A DNA stretch of 64,000 nucleotides from Linyphia triangularis (Eukaryota > Arthropoda > Arachnida > Araneae > Linyphiidae): positions 14,639,796-14,703,795 of the forward strand of contig OZ021730.1 in NCBI GenBank assembly GCA_963978545.1, given 5' to 3'. Position numbers and translations under genes: made by a program. Under the pieces are notes generated by a model that saw nothing but the letters and a program-made list of their open reading frames with translations, had not been told where the DNA came from and made no database searches. How positions within the stretch are numbered: the stretch's first letter is position 1; the number at the start of each line of letters is the position of its first letter. Shown piece by piece: positions 10,101-20,300 of the stretch.

Positions 10101-12698
10101 TGCACGCAATTGTTTGGTCAGGCCTCGACCAGGTTTGCTGATGTAATCCACCAAATAGGCCATGACTGCGTAACCATCCGTAATGAATTGCAGATCCATG
10201 TTGGATGTCATCATATTCAAAATTTTTGGGTTGTAATTGTTGATCAAAATTTCGTCCACATTCCGTTTCAGCATAATTTTGGGCTTTTGGATGCCAGATC
10301 GAATGGCTGTAAGGTATTCGTCCAATGACAAGTTTAATTCGCTCAAAAACTCATCAAAAGACATGGGTCGCAGATTATTTTCCAACTTGGCCAAGTATTC
10401 CCGAATCCGATTGTAATCCGTCTGGTCTTCCTCTTCTGACGGTTCCATCAAGCGGGTCTTGTCCATGGGAAAGAATGGGATATCAAAACGGCAATAGGTG
10501 TCTTCGTTCTTTTTGGCATTTTTGGTGCACGTAAAGGTGTGCTTGTGGCGTTGCAAGTGAACGTGAGGGTTCTTTGATGAGCACGTCATGATTTTATCCA
10601 CAAATGCCACGATTTCATCCTTACTGGCCTCATTATACACTGGTGCACCCTCCAGCCACAGTAACATGTGGTAATGTGGGCTGCCACGTTGCTGAAATTC
10701 CGTACGTTGGTAAAAATGGGTTATTTTCAGCCCATCAAAAGGCCCTTCATTGCAATTTTTGAATGTTTTGAACAGTTCTTCCACTTTGTGCTTAAAGTAC
10801 AGGCAACACATGGTTGGGTCATTGCGTATCAAGTTATTCCGTTCCGTGGATTTCATGGTTTGAAATTCCTCTCGGGTCAAGTCATGACCCTTGTGGATCT
10901 TTACCAAGTGCTTGACCAAGTCGTACCATTGGTTTTCAGCTGCCGACAGTGTCAAGAACAGGTTTGGGATCCCAAACTGTCGAATCTGAGCACAGACACG
11001 TGCTCTTTCATTTTCCCAATGGGCTGGACTGCATTTGATGGGTTTCATAAACTTGTAAGCGGTGTTTTTGACAACGAGCTGGCGTAAGCAAGCGTGGTCT
11101 TGGACATTTTCTGCCGTCAGTACAGTGTCCGTTGGGAGTTTGTTTCGTAAGCAAATCTGTATGTTGCTCAACAAATCCCGGTGCAATTTCTTTTGGTGGC
11201 TGTACAGCACTTTTTGGGGTGTAGTGCCACGACGATCATAGCGCCGTAGCTCCGACTTGATGATTTCCGTGTAGGTGGGTGGTTTGGGTCTGGTAAAACT
11301 ACGGACCTGACCACAATAAATTTTGGGATATGACAACTCTTCAGCCAAGTCATCAAACAACACGGACAGTGGTATTTGGTTTTCACCAGGTGCCAAGGCC
11401 AATCCAGACTCAATATTTGTGTTTTGTTTCTGAATGACCGTTTCAGCTGGGGGTGGATTGACCCATTCCTCATCATCAAAATCCAATTCATCCAGGTTCA
11501 AGCCATCCACCATATTGGACTCGTCAGGGTTCAAGTCGGACACCCCATTTGATCCCTCTGGAAATGTTTCTGTCAAAAACTTATCCAGCCAGTCTGTATC
11601 AATATGGACGCCTTGGGATTGGTACAATTTTGTGCCCATCAAATATTTAGCCGCTTCAAACACACGATGTGGGTTCACCGCCTGGTACATGAAATGGGAC
11701 TTGAATGCCAATTTTTTCTTGATTTTCACTAAAATTGTGTAGGAATCATTCACATTCCTGGGAAGACAGCCCACGGACTTTTGTAATATCAATGGCACGT
11801 TGGTCACTGATCCCTTAATTCCATACTGCCGATCCCGACCCAATTCCCGTATTTGCATGAAAGGAATACGCATGGAAACCAATCGTTCTTCCAAATCATT
11901 CAACACCATCAAACAAAGTGGCTGCTCAGGATAACGGAACCCATAATTCGCCGCTAATGGGGGAACGGCTTTGTTACGTAAGCAATTCACACACGTTGCA
12001 CAAAAGTCCCCAGCTTCCACGTCGGAGCCGAAAATGATGCTCAGTTGGTCCGACGAAAGGCCCCGTTCCAGTAAACCTGCTTTCGTGCGGCGAATCATGT
12101 TTTTCTTCATCCACAAGCGTTCACAACACACGCACAGGTGTATGGGGCCATCTTCAATGGCTTTAAAGTAGCGTGCTTCAACCTTGAGCCAGTTGAATTG
12201 GTGGGAGTAGTCATTTAGGTCCGTGTGTGATGGTCCGGAATAAAGAGCATCATCATCAGACTTTTTGAGACGCTTGCAATCCCTTGATCCAGACCCACCA
12301 TCAGCCTCCTCGGGACGTTTGGAACCACTTGATCCAGGCTCATGAGACACCTTGGGACGTTTGGAATTACTTGACTCATCAGCAGCCAGTTTCCGCTTGG
12401 TGGCACGAGCTTGACGTAACTGGGCATTCCGTTGGGCTCGTGCATCAGGCGTGGAACGGGCTAGCCGTTTCTTTTCACGATCTTTAGCTTTCATTTGCTT
12501 TTGCTTAGCAAGTGGATATGCTGCCACAGATCCATTTGCTTCTTCACACTTGCGAGCCCGCTGCTCCCGTCGGACGGCACTCCTACGGGCTCGGGCTTCT
12601 GGCGTGGAAAGGGTAAGTCTTTTCCTTTCCCGTTCTTTTTCAAGCCGTTTTTGCCTGGAAGCGGCAATTTGGTCGTCGGTAAAAACCTTTTTTGCCAT
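7197..12698 (-). pseudogene. Helentron Rep-helicase-endonuclease, copy 1 (two in-frame stops)
   Basis: From the ATG at 12698 one frame of about 1,833 codons runs to 7197. In order: a basic N-terminus with repeated STPEARARR/STPDARAQR motifs; a Cys-rich block (CVCCERLW, CATCVNC) like the DUF6570 region of Helitron proteins; the HUH Rep domain with HYH at residues 675-677 and the Y848-x3-Y852 pair; a PIF1-type helicase with Walker A GAAGTGKS (K about 1168), IIIDEISMV, GDMRQLPP, TIHKSQG and YVAFSR; then an APE-like endonuclease with AETW, GDFNIN and SIDAVFA. Rep nicks and joins DNA for rolling-circle replication and the helicase unwinds it. The frame is cut by TAG at 9993-9995, unique to this copy, and by TGA at 8502-8504, shared with copy 2. 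Unlike copy 2 it keeps the glycine of HKSQG. Confidence 0.9.
8502..8504 (-). other. in-frame TGA between helicase motifs, copy 1
   Basis: The codon order is Cys, TGA, Ala. The same frame continues without any shift into helicase motifs V-VI and the endonuclease. The identical TGA is at 18850 in copy 2. Confidence 0.85.
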
Positions 12699-12758
12699 AC
12701 CTTTATTAAGTGCGGATCCCACTTTTTTGGGGACCACACTTTTTGGAGCAAACGAAAA

Positions 12759-12786
12759 CAATACCCTTGGGCTTAAGGCCCAGGGT
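12759..12786. repeat. Helentron subterminal inverted repeat, 5' side, copy 1
   Basis: Inverse complement of 7034-7061. It lies 60 bases upstream of the Rep ATG. No TATA box is visible between it and the start codon. Confidence 0.8.
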
Positions 12787-13141
12787 GGTAAAAAAAAAAA
12801 AAAAAAAAAAAAAATTTTCATAGTCCTAGCTGTCTCAGAGTTTCAGTCAGAAAATTTTTCCAGGTTGGGTCTGGCTGATGTTGTCATATCCGATATCCTA
12901 GTTAAAATAACACTGATTTCAGACTTTCCAGATTTCACAGCCATCCAAAAATTTCCAGGTTGGGTCTGGCTGAGTTTTCCAAATCCGATATCCTAGTTAC
13001 AATGACGGTAATTTCACGTTCATCTGGAAAAAGCGTTTGCCAAAAAATTTGAGGACGACACAATTTACAAAAAGGTTTTTTATTGGCCTGTATCACAAGG
13101 ATGGTGGCTGATTTTTCACATGCCAAGGTTGGTATCGTCGG

Positions 13142-13198
13142 GGATCCAAAAAAATGGGAGAGAGCACACAAAGGTACTCTCTCCCATTTTTTGGGTCC
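13142..13198. terminator. hairpin after the RING-derived gene, copy 1
   Basis: The ATGGGAGAGAG stem with the same poly-A/poly-T outer arm as behind gene A, about 50 bases past the stop of the minus-strand gene. Confidence 0.75.
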
Positions 13199-13251
13199 AA
13201 ATGTCAATATGATATGACCTGCAGGACTGACAGGTATTGTTGTTTTTGTAA

Positions 13252-13776
13252 CTACAGCTGTGGGGACATTCCGTGGTGGCACGGAAAGAAATACGAGTCG
13301 AGCCATGGATATCCAAATACCAGATTGATCAGACGTTGGCCCACCGTTTGGACAAATTCCATGGGTAGGCGTTGTGGGGAAAGGGTCCAGTGTTTGTGGA
13401 GCCAGGCATACACTTTTGGCAACACTTTATCCAAATAAACGGCTCGCATAGTCGGGTATCGGTAGTCCGAATACTTGACACACAGGGGTTCAATGTCTTG
13501 GGCACACAAGTTGACAGTCCAGTACCAAAGGTATGCCTCCATCGCCATCTCATACGAGTCCCGATGGGTTACTAAATCCCCAAGATAATCTTTAAAAAAT
13601 GCAAGGTCAGAGTCCCACTTGTCCTGGATCACAATTACATCATCGGGGTGCATGGCGTGTAACACCATACTCACATCCAACATCCAAGTGGTAAAATTCA
13701 TCACATCTTGCATGGAACGCGTCTTGGAACAATAGGCGTCAATGACAGCATCACGAAGCGCGTCCGAAGGAAACAT
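13252..13776 (-). CDS. RING-derived orphan protein, RING finger lost, copy 1 (174 aa)
   Basis: The ATG at 13776 lies 36 bases after a TATAAAA (13813-13819, minus). The 174-aa product is largely helical and acidic-aromatic (DVMNFTTWMLDVSMVLHAM, YPTMRAVYLDKVLPKVYAWL, PMEFVQTVGQRLINLVFGYP). The family has no match that I know. The homologue at 30892 continues past the conserved FGYPW block into a full RING-H2 finger. Here the finger is cut down by a deletion plus frame change: the chain ends HHGMSPQL, and a leftover CQSCRS is readable only in another frame downstream. The helical part is intact in this unit, so the body may still work without the finger. A weak resemblance of MRAVYLD to cyclin-box helices is noted but not claimed. 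Confidence 0.7.
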   Translation of the reverse strand: MFPSDALRDAVIDAYCSKTRSMQDVMNFTTWMLDVSMVLHAMHPDDVIVIQDKWDSDLAFFKDYLGDLVTHRDSYEMAMEAYLWYWTVNLCAQDIEPLCVKYSDYRYPTMRAVYLDKVLPKVYAWLHKHWTLSPQRLPMEFVQTVGQRLINLVFGYPWLDSYFFPCHHGMSPQL

Positions 13777-13812
13777 GTCTGCAAATGATCAAGAGCCGAG
13801 TGAACGCGCTGC

Positions 13813-13819
13813 TTTTATA
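13813..13819 (-). promoter_or_regulatory. TATA box of the RING-derived gene, copy 1
   Basis: TATAAAAGC on the minus strand. It is conserved as CTATAAAAGCAACGCGCTCA at 30848 and 43561. CCAAGCTTGGG and other CCAA/TTGG half sites lie at 13872-13935. Confidence 0.7.
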
Positions 13820-13965
13820 GAGCAGAGTGGGTGTCACACAAGGCACTGCACGTTGATTGGCTGAAGGGTGACCAAGCTTGGGCCGACATGTTTTCCAAAA
13901 CTGGCTAGAACTTTGATAACCCTGCTTGGCCAACATCAGACGGATTGTACAAGTTTGGCCACGCA

Positions 13966-14285
13966 CAGCTAGATGTAGTAAGTTTCCAGACTGGAATGAA
14001 TGCTATCAACCGGTTCTTGAACAGCCGTAAGCATCCATTTTGGCTAGTAGATCAATGGTTTCACACTGTTCCTTAACAGCTAGATGTAGTAAGTTTCCAG
14101 ACTGGAATGAATGCTATCAACCGGTTCTTGAACAGCCGTAAGCATCCATTTTGGCTAGTAGATCAATGGTTTCACACTGTTCTTTAACAGCTAGATGTAG
14201 TAAGTTTCCAGACTGGAATGAATGCTATCAACCGGTTCTTGAACAGCCGTAAGCATCCATTTTGGCTAGTAGATCAATGGTTTCA
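13966..14285. repeat. 111-base tandem repeat, about 2.9 copies, copy 1
   Basis: Starts at 13966, 14077 and 14188, each opening CAGCTAGATGTAGTAAGTTT. The copies are almost identical and have no open frame through them. They lie upstream of the RING promoter and could be an enhancer or an array of binding sites. Confidence 0.85.
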
Positions 14286-14650
14286 AAATGGTGTTTGGTG
14301 AAAATCCCAACAACTGACGTAGCATGGTTCAGCTACAATACAGTAATGAATCAGGATGAGCAGTCAGGTCAACGAAAGAATTCAGAGTGAAAAGAAAAAT
14401 TCTGCCAATCTGAAATTTGTTGCTGGCTGTGCAATCTGGGAAGTCTGAAAAATACGTCATTATTAACTAGGATATCGGATTTGGAAACAAACATTCTGCC
14501 AATCTGAAATTTTTTTGCTGGTGTGAAATCTGGGAAGCCTTAAATTTGTGTAATTTTTAACTAGGATATCGGGTAATTTTAAGTCAATGGAAAGCCCCAA
14601 AACATGTTTTCATGAAACCCGGCCTGGAAAAAAATTTCTGACTGAAACTC
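14286..14650. other. gene-free stretch with two TAACTAGGATATCGG sites
   Basis: No gene seen. It contains the inverse GATATCC motif near 14466 and 14562, then the right inverted repeat of the RING cassette. Confidence 0.6.
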
Positions 14651-14651
14651 T

Positions 14652-14669
14652 GAGACAGCTAGGACTATG

Positions 14670-14704
<35 letters not shown>

Positions 14705-14742
14705 TTTTTTTTTTTTTTTCATAGTCCTAGCTGTCTCAGAGT
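14652..14742. repeat. complete A-run/T-run junction palindrome, unit 1
   Basis: CTGAGACAGCTAGGACTATG, about 30 A, about 20 T, then the inverse complement of the first 20 bases. Two cassette ends face each other here with no other DNA between them. Confidence 0.85.
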
Positions 14743-15263
14743 TTCACAGCCATCCAAAAATTTTCCAGGTTGGGTCTGGCTGATTTTCCAAATCCGATAT
14801 CCTAGTTAAAAATGGCACTGATTCCAGACTTCCCAGATTTCACACCAGCAAAAAAATTTCCAGGTTGGGTTTCACAGAATACTTGAGCGAAAAATGTCTG
14901 AGGAAAATTTTTCTTGTACGCCAGAATTTCTTCCAGAGGGAATGAATTATCCATTACATTACATGGAAATTGGATGTGACCGTGACATTTTTTCGTGAGG
15001 CCATTTTATCAGTTTGTGGTGAGCTTCCTTCGGGTGATTAATTTACTTGTACCAAACACAAAAGTGTTCACAGAAGAAAGACGGGCTGATCATACTAATT
15101 TTACAGGATAACATGCCTAATACCTTGGATGACACAACCAACTGTCTGAGAGCCGGTGGAATGAATCAGGGACCCAGCTGATGGTCCAAATTGTGGGAAC
15201 CATGAAGAACTAACGTGCAATCAGGTCGGTGACAGAATTCATTCATTAAGCCGGCAAGAATTT

Positions 15264-15857
15264 TTATCCAATGGATGGTGAACCATGTGGTACCATGTCC
15301 ATGGGAATTGGTGTTAGCCGTTGTATACCTCCTACGATAGCCAAATAACGATGACATCTGGCTCCGCGACACGTGGTACAAAAACTCAGGTCCGGTTTTA
15401 TCATTGTTTCAGTCTCAACGACCGATGCATCACAGGTTAAATTATTCCAACGGATTTTGGACTCGACATCGTAACACCATAGTTTGGAAGGACTCATTCT
15501 TTCAAAGCTGTGGTACACATAAGGACCCAAGTATTGTCGGTTGTCCATGGAATATGTCAGAAATCCATTGGTCATTGTAAATCCATCTTCGTGCCAACAC
15601 AAGACAGCCCATCCACCCGTATGAAAATAGCCATCAGGTTTTTTAACGTCAAATTTCTTGGGCATTTTAATGGTAATCACTGGCTTATTGGGACTCTTGT
15701 TGATCCGTGGTCCATTGGGCTTGAAACGTTTTCGTGGGTCGGAAATGCGTGGCTTGTTGTGACATGTTTCAGGACTGCGTGCCCTCTTGCAGGGTTTCTT
15801 TGGCTCAGGTGGCAGGCAACATTTAATAGTAGTCAACGGCATAATAGGCACGTCCAT
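15264..15857 (-). CDS. orphan protein C, copy 1 (197 aa)
   Basis: The ATG at 15857 follows a TATAAAA (15925-15931, minus) by 67 bases. The first 75 residues are basic and Pro/Lys/Arg rich (KKPCKRARSP, PRKRFKPNGP), suiting nuclear entry or nucleic-acid binding. The last 120 form a conserved domain with WAVLCWHEDGFTMTNGFLTY, then CTTCRGARCHRY, a C-x2-C-x4-C-H cluster that could bind zinc, and a tail IQRLTPIPMDM. The diverged relative at 31858 keeps that domain (AVICLRDNSFTLTNGFISF, CPYCCDERCHRY, LLPIPVGL) after a quite different N-terminus. I do not recognise the family. A regulator or nucleocapsid-like role is possible but is only inference. Confidence 0.75.
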   Translation of the reverse strand: MDVPIMPLTTIKCCLPPEPKKPCKRARSPETCHNKPRISDPRKRFKPNGPRINKSPNKPVITIKMPKKFDVKKPDGYFHTGGWAVLCWHEDGFTMTNGFLTYSMDNRQYLGPYVYHSFERMSPSKLWCYDVESKIRWNNLTCDASVVETETMIKPDLSFCTTCRGARCHRYLAIVGGIQRLTPIPMDMVPHGSPSIG

Positions 15858-15924
15858 GATTAAGAACTGTACTCGCTCGTCAGGAAATCTTGGCAGAATG
15901 AAATCCCACAGCTTCGGCTCAGAC

Positions 15925-15931
15925 TTTTATA
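15925..15931 (-). promoter_or_regulatory. TATA box of gene C, copy 1
   Basis: CCCCTATAAAAGTCTG on the minus strand, directly beside the A/T-run junction. Same at 26270-26276. Confidence 0.7.
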
Positions 15932-16318
15932 GGGGGAAAAAAAAAAAAAAAAAATTTTTTTTTTTTCATAGTCCTAGCCGTCTCAGAGTTTCGGCTGGAA
16001 AAATTTTCCCAGAATGGCTTTCATGAAAATGTTTTTTCGTGGTGTCCCATTGACTTAACATTACCATTGCTTTAACATGGTCAGAATTTCTGTGTTTCGG
16101 ATTTTCAACACACCGGGTTTTAAAATACGGCATCAGTTCTGCACAGACAACGCTGGTAAACCAACGCAGGCAAACCAACGTTGGGTTTTCAGTCCAACGT
16201 TGGGATTTCAGTCCAATGTTGGAATTTCAGTCCAATGTTGGAAATGTTGATAGCCTTGGACCACACCGGTTTTGATACCGCCAGCTGATCAGATAACGCT
16301 ACATCCGTTGCTATTCGC

Positions 16319-16325
16319 TATAAAA
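16319..16325 (+). promoter_or_regulatory. TATA box of gene A, copy 2
   Basis: TATAAAA, 55 bases before the ATG at 16381. The four CCAANNTTGG palindromes are at 16175-16241. Confidence 0.75.
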
Positions 16326-16380
16326 GGAGTGGGACACTGTGAACTACAGACACTTGCTGACTTGACATCAGACGAACAAC

Positions 16381-16881
16381 ATGTCTTGCGATTTTGTTTG
16401 CCATGCAGAATTCTTTTATTACGGGGGCCGATTGCAGCCCCGAAAGATTTTTTTTGCAAGTGTCCACGACAACAATGACGTGCTCACCGTCAAGGTAAGG
16501 GATGATTCCCTTACCGCCTTCTCCTATGAAGACATACTGAAGAACCTGGACTTGCCGACGAACCCCTTTGAATCAACCAAAGAAACAGATGGCCTCAGGG
16601 AGATGGAGCTATCCAAGCTGTCATCGTACCTTGGGAAGGATCTCATGCTGGATCTCAATCCCAGTGGCTGGAATTCCAGCCTGGGAACCCTAGACTCTGC
16701 AACCTACTACTTTTTGAAAGAACTTTTGCCCAACGACCTGCTATTACTACCTGTCAATCTGCTAGAAGAGCAGGTGGACCTATTAACTGAAAGACCAAAC
16801 GGACTTGATATCTGCCATGCTGCTGCCGATAAATTGTATCAAAAGCGGCAGTCTGGTGATAATCCCTATTGGGATGTGTAA
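16381..16881 (+). CDS. orphan protein A, copy 2 (166 aa)
   Basis: Same protein as at 6018 except for a single residue that I can see, Thr instead of Asn in the LDSA-YY block. Promoter, polyadenylation signal and hairpin are conserved. The near identity of coding and non-coding DNA alike says the duplication is recent. Confidence 0.8.
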   Translation: MSCDFVCHAEFFYYGGRLQPRKIFFASVHDNNDVLTVKVRDDSLTAFSYEDILKNLDLPTNPFESTKETDGLREMELSKLSSYLGKDLMLDLNPSGWNSSLGTLDSATYYFLKELLPNDLLLLPVNLLEEQVDLLTERPNGLDICHAAADKLYQKRQSGDNPYWDV

Positions 16882-16939
16882 TGAATCATGTCAATAAATA
16901 TCTTGTTTTTGCTTTTAAAAAGGTGTCTGTGTTTCTTGT

Positions 16940-16990
16940 ACCAAAAAAATGGGAGAGAGCCCTGGGTGGCTCTCTCCCATTTTTTTGGGT
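16940..16990. terminator. hairpin after gene A, copy 2
   Basis: Same stem as at 6577, with the same 6-base loop. Confidence 0.8.
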
Positions 16991-17332
16991 CAAGTTACTT
17001 GCCAACCTTGGTATTGTAAAAGTATGCAAACTCCAAGTATCTGGCCAAGCTTGAATAGCGGCACTCATGAGGGTTCCAAACTTGTACACGCCAGCCAAGT
17101 TTGAATGGTGGCACTCATGATGGTTCACAACAAATGAAATGTTTCCAAGCTTGCCACCAAGCCAGACACGATTACAAACTTGGCGCAAGACGTCTTTGAC
17201 ACCCATTGTAAGACCCGCTATGTTAAAGCAATGGTAATGTTAATTCAATGGGAAACCCACAAAACAAAATTTCATGAAAGCCAGTCAGGGAAAAAAATTT
17301 CCTGCCGAAACTCTGAGACGGCTAGGACTATG

Positions 17333-17365
<33 letters not shown>

Positions 17366-17366
<1 letters not shown>

Positions 17367-20300
17367 ATGTAATCGGCGACGGGCGCCGATGTACAGTTTA
17401 CCCTGGGCCTTAAGCCCAAGGGTATTGTTTTTTTTTTTGTTTTTAACGTATCAGTAGTTTCAGGAGCGTATCGGAAATTTTGGGGCGTATTGGAATTTTT
17501 TTGGCGTTTCAGAAAATTTGGGACGTTTCAGATGTTTTTTTTTATCACAGTCTACCGTATATAGGGTTGTGATAGCTAAACAGGCTTGCATAGTTGCCGC
17601 AACACGTCAAGTCATTTGTGGCAAATACAGCATCAATGGACGTTCTGCCCCTGGTGGTCCAGTGCTGTGGGTTGGTTTTGAGTTCCAACCCGTACACTTG
17701 CTTGAGAATTTCACAAAACCTTTTGCCGTCTTTGGCGTTCATATTGATGTTGAAATCACCTGCCAGAATGGACGTGTACTCTTGACCATCCAATGCCACT
17801 TTCAATGCATTTATTATGTCCTCTGAACTGGTTCCCGGCTTGGCATACAACACGGCCAAGCGGATTTTCTTTTCAAGGTGCAAAACTGCCACATGAATAC
17901 CCTTTTCATAATCTGGATACGCTTGTCTTTCCACAATGGTAATATGGCTCTTGGCGTAAATGGCCACGCCACTTTTCTGTCGGGTCTTGCTAGGGCTGGA
18001 AAGTGTTTCCACACCCAATTGGAAATTGGGAAAATTGTAACTTTCCCCCATGATGGACCACGTTTCCGCAAACAACATAAAGTCACTTGCCATAAAGTTT
18101 GCGTCAGCTGCAATATCTGGATGGTGGGCATGTAAGGACTGCACGTTGTGGTACATGAATTGGTAACCACTGTGTTCCTTGTGCAAAAAGGCAAACATGG
18201 GCTCTGGCGCAATGGATTCCAAACGCTTCAACTCGGTGGCCATGGGGTCATTCAATTTCACCGATGGCTTGTTGTACTCACCCAAAATGTACAGCCCATT
18301 TGCCTTGGTGACTCGTGAAAATGCCACATATTGTAAACTCTGAGTCATGCACTTCTTCATGCCGACACCCACGCAGTCAAACGTGCATTCTTGTGACTTG
18401 TGAATGGTCATGCTTTCAGCCACAATGATGGGAAATTGCTTTCTGCTGATACTTATGGCCTTGTTTTTGGTTTCATAAATCTTTTTCATTTGACGGTTGA
18501 TGGGGGTCCACCGGTGGTCAATTTTGTTCTCAATCATGTATCGGTGCACGGCAGAACGGGCTTCAAACCCCACTTTTGTGCTTTCCGTAAATTCCAACCA
18601 AATACGTTTAATTCCCAGTGCATCGGATTTTTTCATCTTGCACGTTTCAATATGGCGTAAAATACCCACAGATCCGTTCACCAACTTGTCACTGGTATTT
18701 AAATTGTACGTCAGCATGTACTTGGCACCCAATTTCAGTGGTATTTCATAACTCAAATTGCCGGTGGCGTTGCGTGGCAAGGTTTTGGCAGAGTTCAAGC
18801 ACTTTCGCTTGGCTTTGATGGTTCCCACGCCAGTCACACTGTCAATGGCTCAACATTGGATTAATTCCGTGGGAATGGCATTCAGGCGCTTAGCGTTGGC
18901 CTCGTCCACTTCCTTATTGGAATGGAACAGCAATGTGGCTCTTTCTGGCACGTCTTCCCATGCAACTTGCTTCGTTTTCAAGAATGCCACTTCCTCATCC
19001 GTCATTTGTCCAGAAGCCATGTTGTTCAGCAAGTTGGCGTACGGTTGGTCATCTTTTTGTCGCATGATTTCATTCAGCTTGAAAGGTACGGTTCTGTGCC
19101 ATAACGTTTCACTTAAGGCAGCCATGCCAGCACTGGTTGGTATTTTGTAAATGGCGGAATCCTTCACCGGTGGTAATTGACGCATGTCCCCAAATTTCAT
19201 ACAATGCAGACCCCCAAACGGCTTGTCAATACCTTTTATTTCACGTAAGCGTTGGTCAATATTTTTGTACATGTTGGATCCAACCATGGATATTTCATCA
19301 ATGATGATGACTCTGACGTATTGGAATTTGCATGCATATTCCGCCAGAGCACTTGGACTGAAGGGTTTGCAATCCCCACCCGTCAGGGGCAATCCCAATG
19401 CTGAATGTATGGTTTCGCCGCCAATATTGGATGCCGCTTTACCAGTGGGGGCCAGCAGTCGAACTGTTGGGAGTGTGGGATCTTGATCCGGCGTTTCAAA
19501 CTCACGCACCATCATTTGGTGTAGTATTCTGATCAGAAAGGATTTGCCGGTTCCAGCCGCACCTTGTACAAATATATCCACCTGCTCATCCGTTCTGGTA
19601 AGTTTTTCCATCATGTTCAACACAATGTCCCGTTGCGTGGTGTTTAGATTGATTGTCAAGGCTTTGTATTCTGCATCGGAACATTTTTCTGGCGGCTTGA
19701 AGACGGCAAAGTCTTTTCCATGGGCGGCATTCATGTCCACCTGAATGTCCACTTTCATTTCGTCCTCATCAAAATCCAATTCATTTTCCATCCTGGCATC
19801 GTGTGGCTCTGATTTTTCCTCATCTTCTTGGCACACCAGCTTGTTAATTTCCAGATCAATGTCAAACTCATCGCTGAAGACAAATTGCTTACGAATGGGC
19901 TTGATCAGGTCCACTTTGGATTCGTACAATGATTTGAATGGATGGCTCAATATTTCTTGTTGTTCATTGCGCCAATGGGTAAAAAGCATGACCTGCTCAC
20001 GATAAAACTGGTCTAGGTCTTCATTTTCCCTGTATTTTCGGAATTGGATGACTTTGGGCTTCTTGCGTTTTCGCAAAAATCCCTTTCCATTTTTTAGGGC
20101 ATCTCCAGTGCGTGATACATCCGTATAGGCTGCAAATTCAGCCAGACTCATGGTTTCATACACGTCGGGACGAAAGATGTACCGATCCAAGAGATTTTGT
20201 TCAAAAATTTCTGTGGAATTTGGGTCCAATTCCCGCAATTTTTTCTGGGATTTGATCATGCGACTCCTCTCTTCCAAAGGAAATGTGGGAATAAATACAG

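Larger units (their letters stand above)
7003..12789 (-). mobile_element. Helentron-type rolling-circle element, copy 1
   Basis: The termini fit the Helentron (Helitron2) subgroup. There are 28-base perfect subterminal inverted repeats at 7034-7061 and 12759-12786 with the core GGGCCTTAAGCCC. A single short hairpin lies next to the 3' end (7006-7024). The element sits in a T/A homopolymer, and its one gene encodes Rep, PIF1 helicase and an APE-like endonuclease. Helentrons are known to insert between Ts. The element lies between cassette A and the RING cassette, in the middle of what is elsewhere an A-run/T-run palindrome. Confidence 0.75.
12819..14669 (-). mobile_element. cassette carrying the RING-derived gene, copy 1
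   Basis: Bounded by CATAGTCCTAGCTGTCTCAG at 12819 and its inverse at 14669, both next to A/T runs. The ends share about 45 bases of inverted similarity. Inside are two CCGATATCCTAGTTA-type repeats at each side, a hairpin, the RING-derived gene and a 111-base tandem repeat. Confidence 0.65.
14720..15935 (-). mobile_element. cassette carrying gene C, copy 1 (one end lost)
   Basis: Begins with the standard 20-base end at 14720, but at the right it runs straight from the C promoter into an A/T run at 15936, without the inverted end. About 270 bases next to the C stop (14985-15263) hold no gene that I can see. Confidence 0.55.
5604..15966. repeat. tandem unit 1 (about 10.36 kb: A, Rep-Hel, RING, C)
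   Basis: Unit 1 of a head-to-tail array. The same gene order, intergenic DNA, hairpins and A/T palindromes recur at 15967-26310 with very few substitutions, seen by direct comparison of matching lines. The period is 10,363 bases from the first to the second copy of gene A and 10,344 from the second to the third. This is far too similar for anything but a recent duplication, rolling-circle-like amplification or an assembly duplication. Confidence 0.9.
15967..17332 (+). mobile_element. TIR-bounded cassette carrying gene A, copy 2
   Basis: Left inverted repeat 15967-16080 and right inverted repeat about 17218-17332, as in copy 1. It is flanked by A/T runs on both sides. Confidence 0.75.

Noticed and set aside
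8052..12996. Many plus-strand frames opposite the Rep-helicase gene
   Set aside because: Shadows of the minus-strand coding sequence. None has recognisable domains, and all are duplicated only because the gene is.
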